This document shows positions 52,561 through 61,304 of a DNA stretch of 64,000 nucleotides, one piece after another. Within the stretch, counting starts at the first letter, position 1. Each line of letters starts with the position of its first letter. Below the pieces are notes generated by a model. That model had not been told where the DNA came from. It searched no databases and saw nothing but the letters and a program-made list of their open reading frames with translations. The position numbers were made by a program, and so were the translations under genes. Origin of the DNA: Nitrospira sp. Its GTDB lineage: Bacteria; Nitrospirota; Nitrospiria; Nitrospirales; Nitrospiraceae. The stretch is from assembly GCA_005116955.1 (NCBI GenBank), contig SWDI01000005.1:610013-674012 (forward strand), written 5' to 3'.

Positions 52561-53061
52561 ATGGCGAGTGAGAGCATCCAGATCAGACCGGCGACCATGG
52601 ACGATGCGGACACCATCGTCGAGTTCAATAGGGCCATGGCACTCGAAACAGAGAATCGCCGGCTCGATCTCTCAACATTGCGCCAGGGTATTCGAGCCTT
52701 CTTAGAAAGCCCTGGGTATGGATCGTATATCATGGCTGAACTTCCAGAAGACAAGAGCCGCAAGCCGGTCGGCCAACTCATGATGACCTACGAATGGAGT
52801 GACTGGCGGAACGGGGTCTTTTGGTGGATTCAGAGCGTCTATGTCGCTCCAGAACGGCGTGGTAGGGGGGTATTTCGAGCTATGTACGAGCATATATTGG
52901 CCGAGGCAAAAACCGATCCAAAAGTCTGCGGGATTAGGTTGTACGTGGAACGAGACAACCGCAGTGCTCAAACCGTGTACCAGCGTGTGGGACTTGCGCC
53001 GTCCGTCTACACGGTATTCGAGCACGATTTCATCCTGGGGCCTGAGGCGATCCAGAAATAG
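52561..53061 (+). CDS. GNAT-family N-acetyltransferase
   Basis: A 166-aa protein. GNAT motif A is VYVAPERRGRGVFRAMYEHI (residues ~97-116), with the RxxGxG/A acetyl-CoA loop, motif B near GIRLYVERDNRSAQTVYQRV and the C-terminal GLAPSVYTVFEHDF. Substrate unknown. It is 3 bp downstream of the DUF502 gene and 13 bp upstream of a lipoprotein gene, so it lies inside an apparent four-gene run. Confidence 0.92.
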   Translation: MASESIQIRPATMDDADTIVEFNRAMALETENRRLDLSTLRQGIRAFLESPGYGSYIMAELPEDKSRKPVGQLMMTYEWSDWRNGVFWWIQSVYVAPERRGRGVFRAMYEHILAEAKTDPKVCGIRLYVERDNRSAQTVYQRVGLAPSVYTVFEHDFILGPEAIQK

Positions 53062-53074
53062 ACAAGGAGCTCAC

Positions 53075-53458
53075 ATGAAAAGCGGTTGCTATTTACTTGG
53101 TTTCATTATGGTCGCGTTGTTGCTCCAAGGATGTGCCTTTATTCGCGGAAACTACGGCGAAGAGCTGGGCCAAGGAGATATCACTACCATTCAGAAGGGC
53201 ATAAGTACAAGGGCAGATGTAGCTGCGGTCTTAGGTGCTCCGGACCGTATTATTGAAGCAAATGGTCGCGAAATATTTCATTACTACCATTACGACATCA
53301 AATCGGGGTCTGTACTCATCTTCTCACGGACTAATATCAAAAGTGACGATACCTTTGTCATCTTCAATGGAGCAGGAATTGTAGAAGAAGTGGTAGCTGG
53401 AAAACGAAAAGGTCCCTTGGAGTTTCAATTCTGGCCTTTCGACTGGCCGTTCCACTAA
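53075..53458 (+). CDS. Small lipoprotein with BamE/SmpA-like pattern 1
   Basis: 127 aa from ATG 53075, with AAGGAG upstream. Signal and lipobox IMVALLLQGC (Cys ~20). The body has ITTIQKGISTRADVAAVLGA then PDRIIEANGREIFHYYHYD, the helix-then-beta pattern of SmpA/BamE-like (OmlA) domains, and closes with aromatic FQFWPFDWPFH. It is followed after 16 bp by a second lipoprotein of the same design. Probably an outer-membrane lipoprotein; a role in OMP assembly is only a family-level guess. Confidence 0.72.
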   Translation: MKSGCYLLGFIMVALLLQGCAFIRGNYGEELGQGDITTIQKGISTRADVAAVLGAPDRIIEANGREIFHYYHYDIKSGSVLIFSRTNIKSDDTFVIFNGAGIVEEVVAGKRKGPLEFQFWPFDWPFH

Positions 53459-53474
53459 TCCCGTCGATCGCTTC

Positions 53475-53918
53475 ATGATGCTGCGAAATCTCTTCATTTT
53501 TTTGATCCTAGCACTAGCGGTAACGTCATTAAAGGGATGCTCACAAGGCCCCATAACCGTGCGACGAGTAGTGTTTAATCAGACGATTTCTCACAACGAT
53601 GTGACCTTTATCGCACCAGGCAAGACTGATCTTTTAGCGGTCGTTGAAAGGCTGGGCACACCAAACGAGATACTCACTTCGAAAGATGGAATCGTGACCC
53701 GGTACTATTTTGCGGATGGGAAATATTTCAAAGCGAATTACGGCTGGGGGCTTCGTTTTCTCATACCATTCTTTACACCTGACCTCGATTTGGGGGGCGG
53801 TGGAATAGGGAGAGATGTCTTCCAAGTCACGTATGATGACCACTGGCTTGTTCGTGATAAGTCGTTTGCGTTTCATTCACATTCGTCAGAATTCGTAGTC
53901 TGGCCATTTAGGGACTGA
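53475..53918 (+). CDS. Small lipoprotein with BamE/SmpA-like pattern 2
   Basis: 147 aa; lipobox LAVTSLKGC (Cys ~22). The body repeats the design of its neighbour: VTFIAPGKTDLLAVVERLGT, PNEILTSKDGIVTRYYF, then strands and a C-terminal SSEFVVWPFRD. The WPF end is shared with the upstream protein, so they are likely diverged tandem duplicates. It has Lys before Gly in the lipobox (-2), which is unusual. Confidence 0.7.
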   Translation: MMLRNLFIFLILALAVTSLKGCSQGPITVRRVVFNQTISHNDVTFIAPGKTDLLAVVERLGTPNEILTSKDGIVTRYYFADGKYFKANYGWGLRFLIPFFTPDLDLGGGGIGRDVFQVTYDDHWLVRDKSFAFHSHSSEFVVWPFRD

Positions 53919-53923
53919 CCACC

Positions 53924-53939
53924 TGCCTAAGATTAGGCA
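53924..53939. repeat. 16-bp inverted repeat
   Basis: TGCCTAAGATTAGGCA, two perfect 7-bp arms around GA. It lies 5 bp after the second lipoprotein stop and 17 bp before the -35 of the next gene. It could be a short terminator stem (5 bp without the inner pairs) or an operator. Confidence 0.4.
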
Positions 53940-53955
53940 CGTTAACTTTGGTGAA

Positions 53956-53985
53956 TTGCCGCTATCCTCGACGGGCAGCTATAAT
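53956..53985 (+). promoter_or_regulatory. Predicted sigma-70 promoter for the LOG/beta-CASP/DmpA operon
   Basis: TTGCCG (53956-53961), 18-bp spacer, perfect TATAAT (53980-53985). The first ATG is at 53991 and another at 53994, right where transcription is expected to start; GGAGG lies between the -10 and the ATG. Confidence 0.55.
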
Positions 53986-53990
53986 GGAGG

Positions 53991-54848
53991 ATGATGGAGT
54001 CACGACCTTCCAACCAAGCGGTGCCGTCACAACCAGATAGCACATCCTCCTCCTATATCCCTGCCGATAAAGATACAGAATTTCTCCAGCGCGACGAGCT
54101 TCGGCCCATTCGAATCGGGCTCGAACTGCTGAAACCAGAACTCATTCAAAAGGAAGAAAATATTCAATCCACCATCGTCGTCTTCGGCAGTGCGAGGCTG
54201 CAGGAACCAACTGCCGCGTGCCAGGCGCTGAAGAAGGTGGAGGAAGAAGCCGCGAAGGCCCCGCACGATTCCAGCTGCCAACGTAACGTCGCGATTGCCA
54301 AACGGCAGCTCGAGCTCGCTAAGTATTATGATGTGGCCCGAGAATTTAGCCGCCTCGTATCGTCGACCTGCCAAATTGATGGCCACTGTGATTACGTGAT
54401 CGTGACAGGCGGGGGTCCTGGCATCATGGAAGCGGCGAATCGCGGCGCAGCAGACGTAAAAGCCAAATTGATCGCGTTGAATATTACCTTGCCTCATGAA
54501 CAGCATCCCAATCCCTACATCACGCCACGGCTCAGTTTTCAGTTTCGCTATTTCGCCATCAGAAAAATGCACTTCCTCATCCGGGCCAAGGCACTCGTCG
54601 CGTTTCCTGGAGGGTTCGGCACACTCGATGAGTTGTTCGAAACGCTCACCTTGCTCCAGACCGGGAAAACCCAGAGCGTCATCGTCGTGTTAGTCGGACG
54701 AGACTTTTGGGAGCGGCTCATCAACTGGCAATTCCTAGTCGATTGCGGATTAATTGCACAGGCAGATCTGAGACTGTTTCATTACGCTGAAACGGCCCAG
54801 GACGCCTGGGACCTCATCGCACGCCACAATGGAGTACCCACGACATGA
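53991..54848 (+). CDS. LOG-family protein (TIGR00730-like nucleotide phosphoribohydrolase)
   Basis: A 285-aa protein with a ~45-residue N-terminal tail. VVFGSARLQEP (~58-68) is the nucleotide-binding start, VTGGGPGIMEAANRGA (~140-155) the second loop, and the active-site signature is ALVAFPGGFGTLDELFETLT with the PGGxGTxxE motif (~200-219). Between the first two motifs lies a helical insertion (~70-110) absent from plain LOG enzymes. LOG proteins hydrolyse nucleoside 5'-monophosphates to base and ribose 5-phosphate. First gene of a three-gene operon; its TGA overlaps the next ATG (ATGA). Confidence 0.9.
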   Translation: MMESRPSNQAVPSQPDSTSSSYIPADKDTEFLQRDELRPIRIGLELLKPELIQKEENIQSTIVVFGSARLQEPTAACQALKKVEEEAAKAPHDSSCQRNVAIAKRQLELAKYYDVAREFSRLVSSTCQIDGHCDYVIVTGGGPGIMEAANRGAADVKAKLIALNITLPHEQHPNPYITPRLSFQFRYFAIRKMHFLIRAKALVAFPGGFGTLDELFETLTLLQTGKTQSVIVVLVGRDFWERLINWQFLVDCGLIAQADLRLFHYAETAQDAWDLIARHNGVPTT

Positions 54849-56242
54849 AGCTTTCATTCTATGGTGCCGCCCGTTCAGTCACTGGGAGCAGACATCTGGT
54901 GGAAGTGCCGGGCTTTCGTATGTTGTTGGATTGCGGAATGTTTCAGGGGCGACGAGACGAGGCGGTACGGAAAAACCGAGAACTGGGCTTCGACCCAAAA
55001 TCACTCAGCGCCGTCCTGCTGTCACATGCGCATATCGACCATTCGGGCGCGCTGCCCGTGTTGCCGCGACAGGGCTTTTCCGGGAAAGTCTACCTTACCA
55101 GAGCATCAGCAGATCTCGCGGGCATCATGCTCGAAGATTCCGCCCGCGTGCAGGAAAATGACTGCCGCTACGTGAATAAACAAGAGAAGCGGCGCGGGAG
55201 AACATGCATCCAGCCGCTGTACAACGGCGACGACGTCAGGAAAATAGTCAAAAAGTTTGAAGGCGCACGATACGGGGACCAGCTAAAAATCGCCCCTCGC
55301 GTGGTAACCTCGTTTCACGATGCCGGCCATATCTTGGGATCAGCTGCGGTCCGCGTGAAGTATACGGCGCGCGGGAACAGCACCACCGTGTTGTTTAGCG
55401 GCGATCTCGGTCGGTCTCACATGCCGATCCTTCGTGATCCGGAGCCGCCGCCAGCCTGCGATATCCTCATTCTGGAATCCACCTACGGCGACCGCTTGCA
55501 CGAACAGGCCGGCGAAGAAATGAAGAAGAAAGCCCAGGATCTGATCGCCCACGCGCGGCTACACAAAAGCAAGATCATCGTGCCAGCCTTCGCGGTCGGC
55601 CGCACCCAAGAGCTGGTGATGCGGATTAAGGAGCTGGTGGGTGAGGGGCGAGTTGAGCCCATTCCCATTTATATTGATTCACCACTGGCCGACAAGGCGA
55701 CGGGTGTGTTCCGACGCCACCCGGAATGTTATGACGAGGAGACCATGAAGACCTTCTCATCCGGTGGAGACGTCTTCGCCTCGCGCTACATCCACTTCGT
55801 GTCATCATCCGAGGACAGCAAGCGGCTCAATGCTATGCGGGGGCCCTGTGTCATCATCTCTTCGTCGGGGATGTGCGAGGGCGGCCGGGTCATTCACCAT
55901 CTGAAACATGCCATTCAGGATGAAGCGAACGTGATCGTGTTCGTCGGCTTTCAAGCCGAACATACACTTGGGCGTAAACTCGTCGAGGGCTGGGATGTCG
56001 TGCCAATCTTTGGGGTGCCGACGAAGCGACGCGCTCAGATCGTCAAGTTCAATGGTCTGTCGGCCCATGCCGACCGCAATGATCTGTTGGCCTATGTGCG
56101 AGCGATCACCCCACGGCCCAGCACCGTCTTCATTGTGCATGGTGAGGAGAAACAGGCCCTCTCGCTCGGCGCCGCAATCCAAGCGGAACACCCAAGGATC
56201 GATGTGCGGATTCCGCATCAGGGCAGCACGCATGATGTCTAG
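54845..56242 (+). CDS. MBL-fold beta-CASP ribonuclease-like exonuclease (YSH1/CPSF type)
   Basis: A 465-aa protein. Metal motifs: LLSHAHIDHSGALPVL (HxHxDH), SFHDAGHILGSAAV (third His), LFSGDLGRSH (Asp), and beta-CASP motifs A-C with ESTYGDRLH, SSSGMCEGGRVIHHL and FNGLSAHADRNDLL plus VHGEEKQA. It lacks a KH domain, so it is closer to CPSF73/YSH1-like bacterial proteins than to RNase J. RNA 3'-end or decay activity is expected. It overlaps the LOG gene by 4 bp and the DmpA gene by 11 bp. Confidence 0.92.
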   Translation: MKLSFYGAARSVTGSRHLVEVPGFRMLLDCGMFQGRRDEAVRKNRELGFDPKSLSAVLLSHAHIDHSGALPVLPRQGFSGKVYLTRASADLAGIMLEDSARVQENDCRYVNKQEKRRGRTCIQPLYNGDDVRKIVKKFEGARYGDQLKIAPRVVTSFHDAGHILGSAAVRVKYTARGNSTTVLFSGDLGRSHMPILRDPEPPPACDILILESTYGDRLHEQAGEEMKKKAQDLIAHARLHKSKIIVPAFAVGRTQELVMRIKELVGEGRVEPIPIYIDSPLADKATGVFRRHPECYDEETMKTFSSGGDVFASRYIHFVSSSEDSKRLNAMRGPCVIISSSGMCEGGRVIHHLKHAIQDEANVIVFVGFQAEHTLGRKLVEGWDVVPIFGVPTKRRAQIVKFNGLSAHADRNDLLAYVRAITPRPSTVFIVHGEEKQALSLGAAIQAEHPRIDVRIPHQGSTHDV

Positions 56243-57470
56243 TGCCAGGCGTTCCATCCTGGCTACAGGACAAGGGATTGCTCGGCTGGTAACCTTGTCA
56301 TGCCTCGCCACCATAATCGCAGGGTGCGTCTCGCCAGCAATAGCTGAATCAACACAAGAACGTCAACGCCTACGAGATCTCGGTATCGTGATCGGACAGT
56401 ATCAGCCCGGCCCCCTGAATGCCATTACCGACGTAGCTGGCGTGAAAGTCGGTCATACGACCCTCATCCAAGGTGAGGGGCAGCTCAAGCCCGGCCAGGG
56501 CCCAGTCCGTACCGGCGTGACGGTCGTCATTCCGCGCGACGATGTGTGGCACAAGAAGGTGGCTGCCGGTTCCTTCGTCCTGAACGGCACGGGTGAAATG
56601 ACCGGCCTCGCCTGGGTCACCGAATCAGGCTTCCTCGAGTATCCGATCGCCCTCACGAATACGCTCAATATCCCGCGCGTGGCCAACGGTGTGATGAGTT
56701 GGATGATCAAACAATATCCGGCGATCGGTATCGAAGACGACACGCTCACGCCGGTGGTCGCCGAATGTGACGATGGACGATTGAACGATATCCAGGGCCG
56801 TCACGTGTCTGAGCAGGATGTGATGGCCGCGCTGGACGGGGCCAGCGGCGGTCCCATCAATGAGGGCACGGTCGGCGCTGGCACCGGCATGATCTCCTAT
56901 GGATTCAAAGGCGGCATCGGCACCGCGTCGAGAAAGCTATCCGAGAAAGAAGGCGGCTACACCATCGGCGTTCTCGTCAATGCGAATCACGGCCGTAGGC
57001 CTGAACTGGTCGTCGCTGGGGTTCCGGTGGGGAAACTCTACGAGCCGCCACAACAACCTCAACAACAGTCTCAGGCGCTCTCACCCGGCCAGAGCGAAGG
57101 CTCCATCATCGTCATCATCGCCACCGATGCGCCGCTCGACAGTCGACAACTCACACGACTCGCGAAGCGCGCCGCGCTGGGCCTTGCCCGCACCGGCTCC
57201 ACCGCCCGACACAGCAGCGGCGACTTCATGCTCGCCTTTTCAACGGCGAACATCATTCCTCACTATCCAAAAGATTCCACCTACCAGCTGACCCATCTCG
57301 CCGACACCCATCTGAATCCGCTTATCTCAGCGACAGTGGAGGCCACGGAAGAGGCCATCCTCAACGCCCTCACCATGGCGACGACGGTTACAGGCCGCGA
57401 TAGGCATCGGATTGAGGCCATCGACCTAGGCCGCCTCCAAACACTCCTGTCCGGTTCGCGAAGCAACTGA
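56232..57470 (+). CDS. P1-family (DmpA) aminopeptidase, exported
   Basis: 412 aa from the double ATG at 56232/56235, which overlap the previous stop; longer upstream frames are shadows. Signal with lipobox-like LATIIAGC (Cys ~32) or cleavage after AIA. DmpA motifs: LGIVIGQYQPGPLNAITDVA, VLNGTGEMTGLAWV, NEGTVGAGTGMISYGFKGGI and, at the self-cleavage site, Gly290-Ser291 in SEGSIIVIIATDAP, where Ser becomes the N-terminal nucleophile of the small chain. Shortly before it is a Gln/Pro-rich stretch (EPPQQPQQQSQ), probably a flexible linker. It releases N-terminal (D- or beta-) amino acids by family. Confidence 0.9.
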   Translation: MMSSARRSILATGQGIARLVTLSCLATIIAGCVSPAIAESTQERQRLRDLGIVIGQYQPGPLNAITDVAGVKVGHTTLIQGEGQLKPGQGPVRTGVTVVIPRDDVWHKKVAAGSFVLNGTGEMTGLAWVTESGFLEYPIALTNTLNIPRVANGVMSWMIKQYPAIGIEDDTLTPVVAECDDGRLNDIQGRHVSEQDVMAALDGASGGPINEGTVGAGTGMISYGFKGGIGTASRKLSEKEGGYTIGVLVNANHGRRPELVVAGVPVGKLYEPPQQPQQQSQALSPGQSEGSIIVIIATDAPLDSRQLTRLAKRAALGLARTGSTARHSSGDFMLAFSTANIIPHYPKDSTYQLTHLADTHLNPLISATVEATEEAILNALTMATTVTGRDRHRIEAIDLGRLQTLLSGSRSN

Positions 57471-57566
57471 TCAACTGAATGTCTGAGCGCTTCTTGTCAG
57501 GTGAACTAAGCTTGCAAATATGGCGACTCCCTCGCTATCCTGCGACAGTTAACAAGGAGGAATGGT

Positions 57567-57794
57567 ATGGGCGACTACCAGATCGGCGGCGGATTCCAAC
57601 TGCTGACGGCGGTGCAAAAGACAGAAGCCTTTGCCGAGTTCCTCAAGGCGAGGATGATGCATGCGTTGGAAACCGAGGACCCGACCGAACTGCACTACCT
57701 CCTGGCACAAGTCGACGACTACCACTCGTATCTCTGGCGGTATTATAAGAAGCTCGCACAGACCCGACCCCAGCGGATGGATCCGGGAGTCTGA
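57567..57794 (+). CDS. Small conserved-looking hypothetical protein
   Basis: A 75-aa helical protein preceded by a strong AAGGAGG. Sequence such as GGGFQLLTAVQKTEAFAEFL and LHYLLAQVDDYHSYLWRYYK shows amphipathic helices with many Tyr/Leu. No signal or Cys. It lies 97 bp after the DmpA gene and 28 bp before the FIST gene. Function unknown. Confidence 0.7.
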   Translation: MGDYQIGGGFQLLTAVQKTEAFAEFLKARMMHALETEDPTELHYLLAQVDDYHSYLWRYYKKLAQTRPQRMDPGV

Positions 57795-57821
57795 TCGCTA
57801 GCCGTTTACTCACGCCTACGC

Positions 57822-59039
57822 ATGCCTGGTTTATCGTCATCTGCCCCAGCTGCTCCGCAGAACACGGCCTTCCGGTTTGCCAACGCCCTGGCACAAACGG
57901 GGGATACGGAAGCCGCTGCCCGGGATCTTGCCGATGCGATTCAGACTGAGCTTGGTGGTACGCCGATTGATCTCGCCTGTGTATTCTTTTCTGCCCATCA
58001 TGCGGCGCGAGCCGAGGTGTTGGCGAGTATGCTGACCGAGCGGCTTTGTCCTCGATTGCTCATCGGGTGCAGTGGAGAGGGTGTGATTGCTGGAGCAGAG
58101 GAAGTGGAAACCGCTCCGGCGGTGACCGTCTGGGCTGCGGTGCTTCCAGGCGTTGGGCTGGACGCCTTTCAGTCAGCATTTTCACCCACGCAGGACCAGT
58201 TCCAACTCTCCGGATGGCCTCCGCCAGGTGCGGGGGATACGCCCATTCTCTTATTCGCCGATCCCTTCACGACTCCCGTTCAAGAAATCCTTGGCCTCAT
58301 CGATGAGCGATATCCTGGAGCCAAAGTCATTGGAGGATTAGCTGGGGGTGGACACGAGGCCGGCATGAATCGGTTGATTCTCCACGAGCAGGTTCTCGAC
58401 GGTGGGTTGGTCGGTGTCCGCCTATCCGGACCGATTGACGTTCGCCCTATCATCTCCCAGGGATGTCGTCTCGTCGGCGAGCGGTTTGTGGTCACGAAGT
58501 CGGAAGGCAATCTCATCCATGAGCTTGGAGGGGCACCAGCGCTCGAACGATTACAAACTGTGTTCGAAACGTTGGAGGAGGAAGACCGAAGCCGGGCTCA
58601 TCGAGCCCTCCATCTCGGTATCGTGATTGATGAGCACCAGAATCGATTCGAGCGTGGCGATTTTCTCATTCGAAACCTCCTGGGGGCCGATCAAACGAGT
58701 GGGGCAATTGCAGTTGGAGAGGTCGTGCAAGAAGGGCAAACGGTGCAGTTTCATCTGCGCGATGCGGAATCAGCCACGGAAGACTTGAACCTCTTGTTGG
58801 CGACCGACCGAGCCGGCCATCGGCATCCTGCTCTCGGCGCGCTCATGTTCAGCTGTTGTGGCCGAGGTCGAGGGCTGTTCGGCAGACCCCACCACGATGC
58901 CGCAGCCGCGACCGACCGATTGGGACCGATTCCGATCGCGGGGTTTTTCGCACAAGGCGAGATCGGCCCTATCGGCCATCGTAATTTCTTGCACGGGTAT
59001 ACCGCCAGCCTGGCTCTCTTTGCCGAGCGAGATTCGTAG
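57822..59039 (+). CDS. FIST-domain sensory protein
   Basis: A 405-aa protein with both FIST_N (residues ~20-220) and FIST_C (~230-385). Markers: LACVFFSAHHAARAEVLASM, LLIGCSGEGVIAGAEEVETA, VIGGLAGGGHEAG, and in FIST_C QGCRLVGERFVVTKSEGNLI, ALMFSCCGRGRGLFG and IAGFFAQGEIGPIG, followed by LHGYTASLALF. FIST domains are thought to sense small ligands, possibly amino acids. No histidine kinase or cyclase is fused or adjacent, so the output partner is unknown. Confidence 0.92.
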   Translation: MPGLSSSAPAAPQNTAFRFANALAQTGDTEAAARDLADAIQTELGGTPIDLACVFFSAHHAARAEVLASMLTERLCPRLLIGCSGEGVIAGAEEVETAPAVTVWAAVLPGVGLDAFQSAFSPTQDQFQLSGWPPPGAGDTPILLFADPFTTPVQEILGLIDERYPGAKVIGGLAGGGHEAGMNRLILHEQVLDGGLVGVRLSGPIDVRPIISQGCRLVGERFVVTKSEGNLIHELGGAPALERLQTVFETLEEEDRSRAHRALHLGIVIDEHQNRFERGDFLIRNLLGADQTSGAIAVGEVVQEGQTVQFHLRDAESATEDLNLLLATDRAGHRHPALGALMFSCCGRGRGLFGRPHHDAAAATDRLGPIPIAGFFAQGEIGPIGHRNFLHGYTASLALFAERDS

Positions 59040-59102
59040 TCAAACTCCAGTTGACCGAACAATCTTTCTCATGCCATACAGGTGAGACGAAGGAGACGCG
59101 CT

Positions 59103-59546
59103 ATGAAATTTCTATCCATCTCATCAATGGTCACGTTGTTAATTCTGACATCGATATTAGGAGGAGAACGCATTATGGCAGCGAGCGAAAAGGGGTCAAA
59201 CGCGCAGGACATCACGACGTCGTCCGGGCTCAACTACGTGGATCAGGTGGTCGGAACCGGAGACATGGCCGTGTCCGGCAAGACGGTGAGTGTCCACTAT
59301 ACCGGTTGGCTGGAGAACGGCAAAAAGTTCGATAGCTCGGTCGATCGTGGACAGCCATTTTCATTTCCTCTCGGCGCCGGGCGTGTTATTAAAGGCTGGG
59401 ACGAAGGGGTGCAGGGGATGAAGGTGGGAGGCAAGCGCAAACTTACCATCCCATCCAATTTGGGCTATGGGCCACAAGGTGCCGGTGGTGTCATCCCACC
59501 GAATGCCACGCTGATTTTCGACGTTGAATTGCTCGGGGTGCGATAG
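59103..59546 (+). CDS. FKBP-type peptidyl-prolyl isomerase, exported
   Basis: 147 aa from ATG 59103 (GGAG 9 bp upstream). Signal peptide [19 protein letters not shown], then an FKBP domain: [80 protein letters not shown]. The active-site residues Tyr, Phe, Asp, Trp and Tyr are in place. Periplasmic folding helper. 7 bp before the preferred gcvT start. Confidence 0.94.
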   Translation: MKFLSISSMVTLLILTSILGGERIMAASEKGSNAQDITTSSGLNYVDQVVGTGDMAVSGKTVSVHYTGWLENGKKFDSSVDRGQPFSFPLGAGRVIKGWDEGVQGMKVGGKRKLTIPSNLGYGPQGAGGVIPPNATLIFDVELLGVR

Positions 59547-59553
59547 CACGACC

Positions 59554-60657
59554 GTGCAGCAGACACCGCTCATTGCACAACATCGCGCCGCCGGCGCCAA
59601 GCTGGTCGACTTTGCCGGCTGGGAAATGCCCATCCAGTACAGCGGGGTGGTGGATGAGTATCACACGGTTCGGAGCAAGGCCGGTCTCTTCGATGTCAGC
59701 CACATGGGGCGCCTTGTCGTCACCGGCTCTGGCGCGGAGTCGTTCCTTCAGCGCATGACGACCAATGATCTCGCAGCGCTGCGGCCGATGCAGGCGCAGT
59801 ACTCGATGGTCTGTAACGAGCAGGGCGGCATCAAGGACGATATCTTTGTCTATCGGTTAGCGAGGGCCGGGGAATTTCTGGTTTGTGTGAATGCGTCCAA
59901 TCGAGAGAAGATTGTCTCGTGGTTGACGGATCACAGCCGGGTGGTTCCTGACTGTCAGGTCTCCGACCGTTCCCCAGAGATCGCGCAGATCGCCCTGCAG
60001 GGACAGGCGGCGCGAGCAATCGTCGCGGCGGTCGGCTTGCCACAGTTGGAGCAGCTCAAGCTGAGAGAATCCACAATGGTGCGAGTCTCGAATGTAGAGT
60101 GCCTGGTTGCACGAACGGGCTATACCGGAGAATTCGGCTACGAGTTCTATGTCTACGGACCAGCCGGTCCAGTCTGGGACAAGCTGTTGGATACAGGCAA
60201 GTCGTTCGGGTTGAAACCGGCGGGACTCGGGGCACGGGATCTCCTTCGGCTGGAGATGGGCTATCTGCTCTACGGCAACGATATCGATGAACGCACGACA
60301 CCGATTGAGGCCGGCGCGGAATGGGCTGTGCGGTTCGAGAAGGGAGACTTTATCGGCAAGCCTGCATTGCTGACGCAGAAGCAAGTGGGTGTGTCTCGCC
60401 GATTTGTGGGCTTTGAATTACTGGAAAAAGCTGTTCCGCGCCATGGGTTCACCATCCTCTCTTCTTCGTCACCGCAGTCGCCCATTGGAGAAGTCACCAG
60501 TGGCAATCTTTCCCCGCTTCTCCAGAAGGGAATCGGCTTAGGATATGTCTCTCCCAAGTATGCCGACCCAGGGATGGATTTCTTCATCGACATTCGAGGG
60601 AAAGCGGTTCCGGCCAAGGTGGTGAAGGCGGCATTCTATAAACGTCCTGCCAAGTAA
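59554..60657 (+). CDS. gcvT: Aminomethyltransferase (glycine cleavage T protein)
   Basis: 367 aa from GTG 59554, whose product (M)QQTPLIAQHRAAGAKLVDFA lines up with the usual GcvT start; a TTG 30 bp earlier overlaps the FKBP gene. Motifs: GWEMPIQYSGVVDEYHTVRS, GLFDVSHMGRLVVTG, YTGEFGYEFYV, RDLLRLEMGYLLYGNDIDE, and the C-terminal barrel with GEVTSGNLSPLLQKGIGLGY. It transfers the methylene of glycine to THF. gcvH and gcvP are not adjacent. Confidence 0.94.
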   Translation: MQQTPLIAQHRAAGAKLVDFAGWEMPIQYSGVVDEYHTVRSKAGLFDVSHMGRLVVTGSGAESFLQRMTTNDLAALRPMQAQYSMVCNEQGGIKDDIFVYRLARAGEFLVCVNASNREKIVSWLTDHSRVVPDCQVSDRSPEIAQIALQGQAARAIVAAVGLPQLEQLKLRESTMVRVSNVECLVARTGYTGEFGYEFYVYGPAGPVWDKLLDTGKSFGLKPAGLGARDLLRLEMGYLLYGNDIDERTTPIEAGAEWAVRFEKGDFIGKPALLTQKQVGVSRRFVGFELLEKAVPRHGFTILSSSSPQSPIGEVTSGNLSPLLQKGIGLGYVSPKYADPGMDFFIDIRGKAVPAKVVKAAFYKRPAK

Positions 60658-60727
60658 TGGGCGCCCGCATCATCGGCTTTCTGCAACCAGTGGAATGCTG
60701 AGCACGATCAACTAAGGAGCATCTCGC

Positions 60728-61246
60728 ATGGTTCGGAATATTTATACTGGGAAGGTTGTCACGCTGAATGTCGACACCGTGAAATTACCGAATGGCGTGA
60801 CGATTGATCTCGAGACTATCCGCCATCCAGGGGCCGCTGCAGTTGTGCCCATGAAAGACGATGGCACGGTGGTGTTGATTCGGCAGTTCCGGCATGCCGC
60901 CGGGGGGTTCATTTACGAAATTCCCGCGGGCAAACTTTCTCCCGGTGAAGACCCATTGCATTGCGCGGCACGCGAGCTGGAGGAAGAGGTCGGCTATCGC
61001 GCGGCTTCGTTTGAGTTACTCTCCAGCATCTTTACCGCACCGGGATTCGCGGATGAAGTGATCCACGTCTACAAGGCCACCGGATTGATAAAAGGCAGGC
61101 AGCAACTGGATCACGACGAAGTCTTGGAGATCGTCGAGATCCCGTTGACCGCTGCGATGGAAAAAATCGTAGATGGGACGATTCGAGATGGCAAAACGAT
61201 TGTTGGGTTACAGGCGGTGTATATCAGAGGGCTAAAAACAGCCTGA
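60728..61246 (+). CDS. Nudix hydrolase (ADP-ribose pyrophosphatase type)
   Basis: 172 aa. The Nudix box GKLSPGEDPLHCAARELEEE then VGY (residues ~79-101) fits GX5EX7REUXEEXGU, except that counting shows Gly and first Glu spaced as in NudF-type enzymes. FRHAAGGFIYEIPAG precedes it, as in ADP-ribose pyrophosphatases, and SSIFTAPGFADEVIHVYKAT follows. It likely cleaves ADP-ribose or a related nucleotide-sugar. It has AAGGAG before ATG. Confidence 0.93.
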   Translation: MVRNIYTGKVVTLNVDTVKLPNGVTIDLETIRHPGAAAVVPMKDDGTVVLIRQFRHAAGGFIYEIPAGKLSPGEDPLHCAARELEEEVGYRAASFELLSSIFTAPGFADEVIHVYKATGLIKGRQQLDHDEVLEIVEIPLTAAMEKIVDGTIRDGKTIVGLQAVYIRGLKTA

Positions 61247-61277
61247 GGGCACTCCACACAAAGAAGTGGAGGTGCCC
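61247..61277 (-). terminator. Predicted terminator for the leftward Lys-rich gene (possibly bidirectional)
   Basis: GGGCACTCCAC (61247-61257) and GTGGAGGTGCCC (61266-61277) form an 11-bp stem with one bulged base and an 8-nt loop. On the minus strand it is followed within 7 nt by TGTTTTTA, so it serves the leftward gene best. It begins directly after the Nudix stop. Confidence 0.65.
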
Positions 61278-61304
61278 CCAAGTCAAACCTCACCAGACGG
61301 AGTC

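Noticed and set aside
55968-56231. Upstream extension of the DmpA frame
   Set aside because: It lies inside the beta-CASP gene in another frame; the signal peptide begins at the double ATG at 56232/56235.
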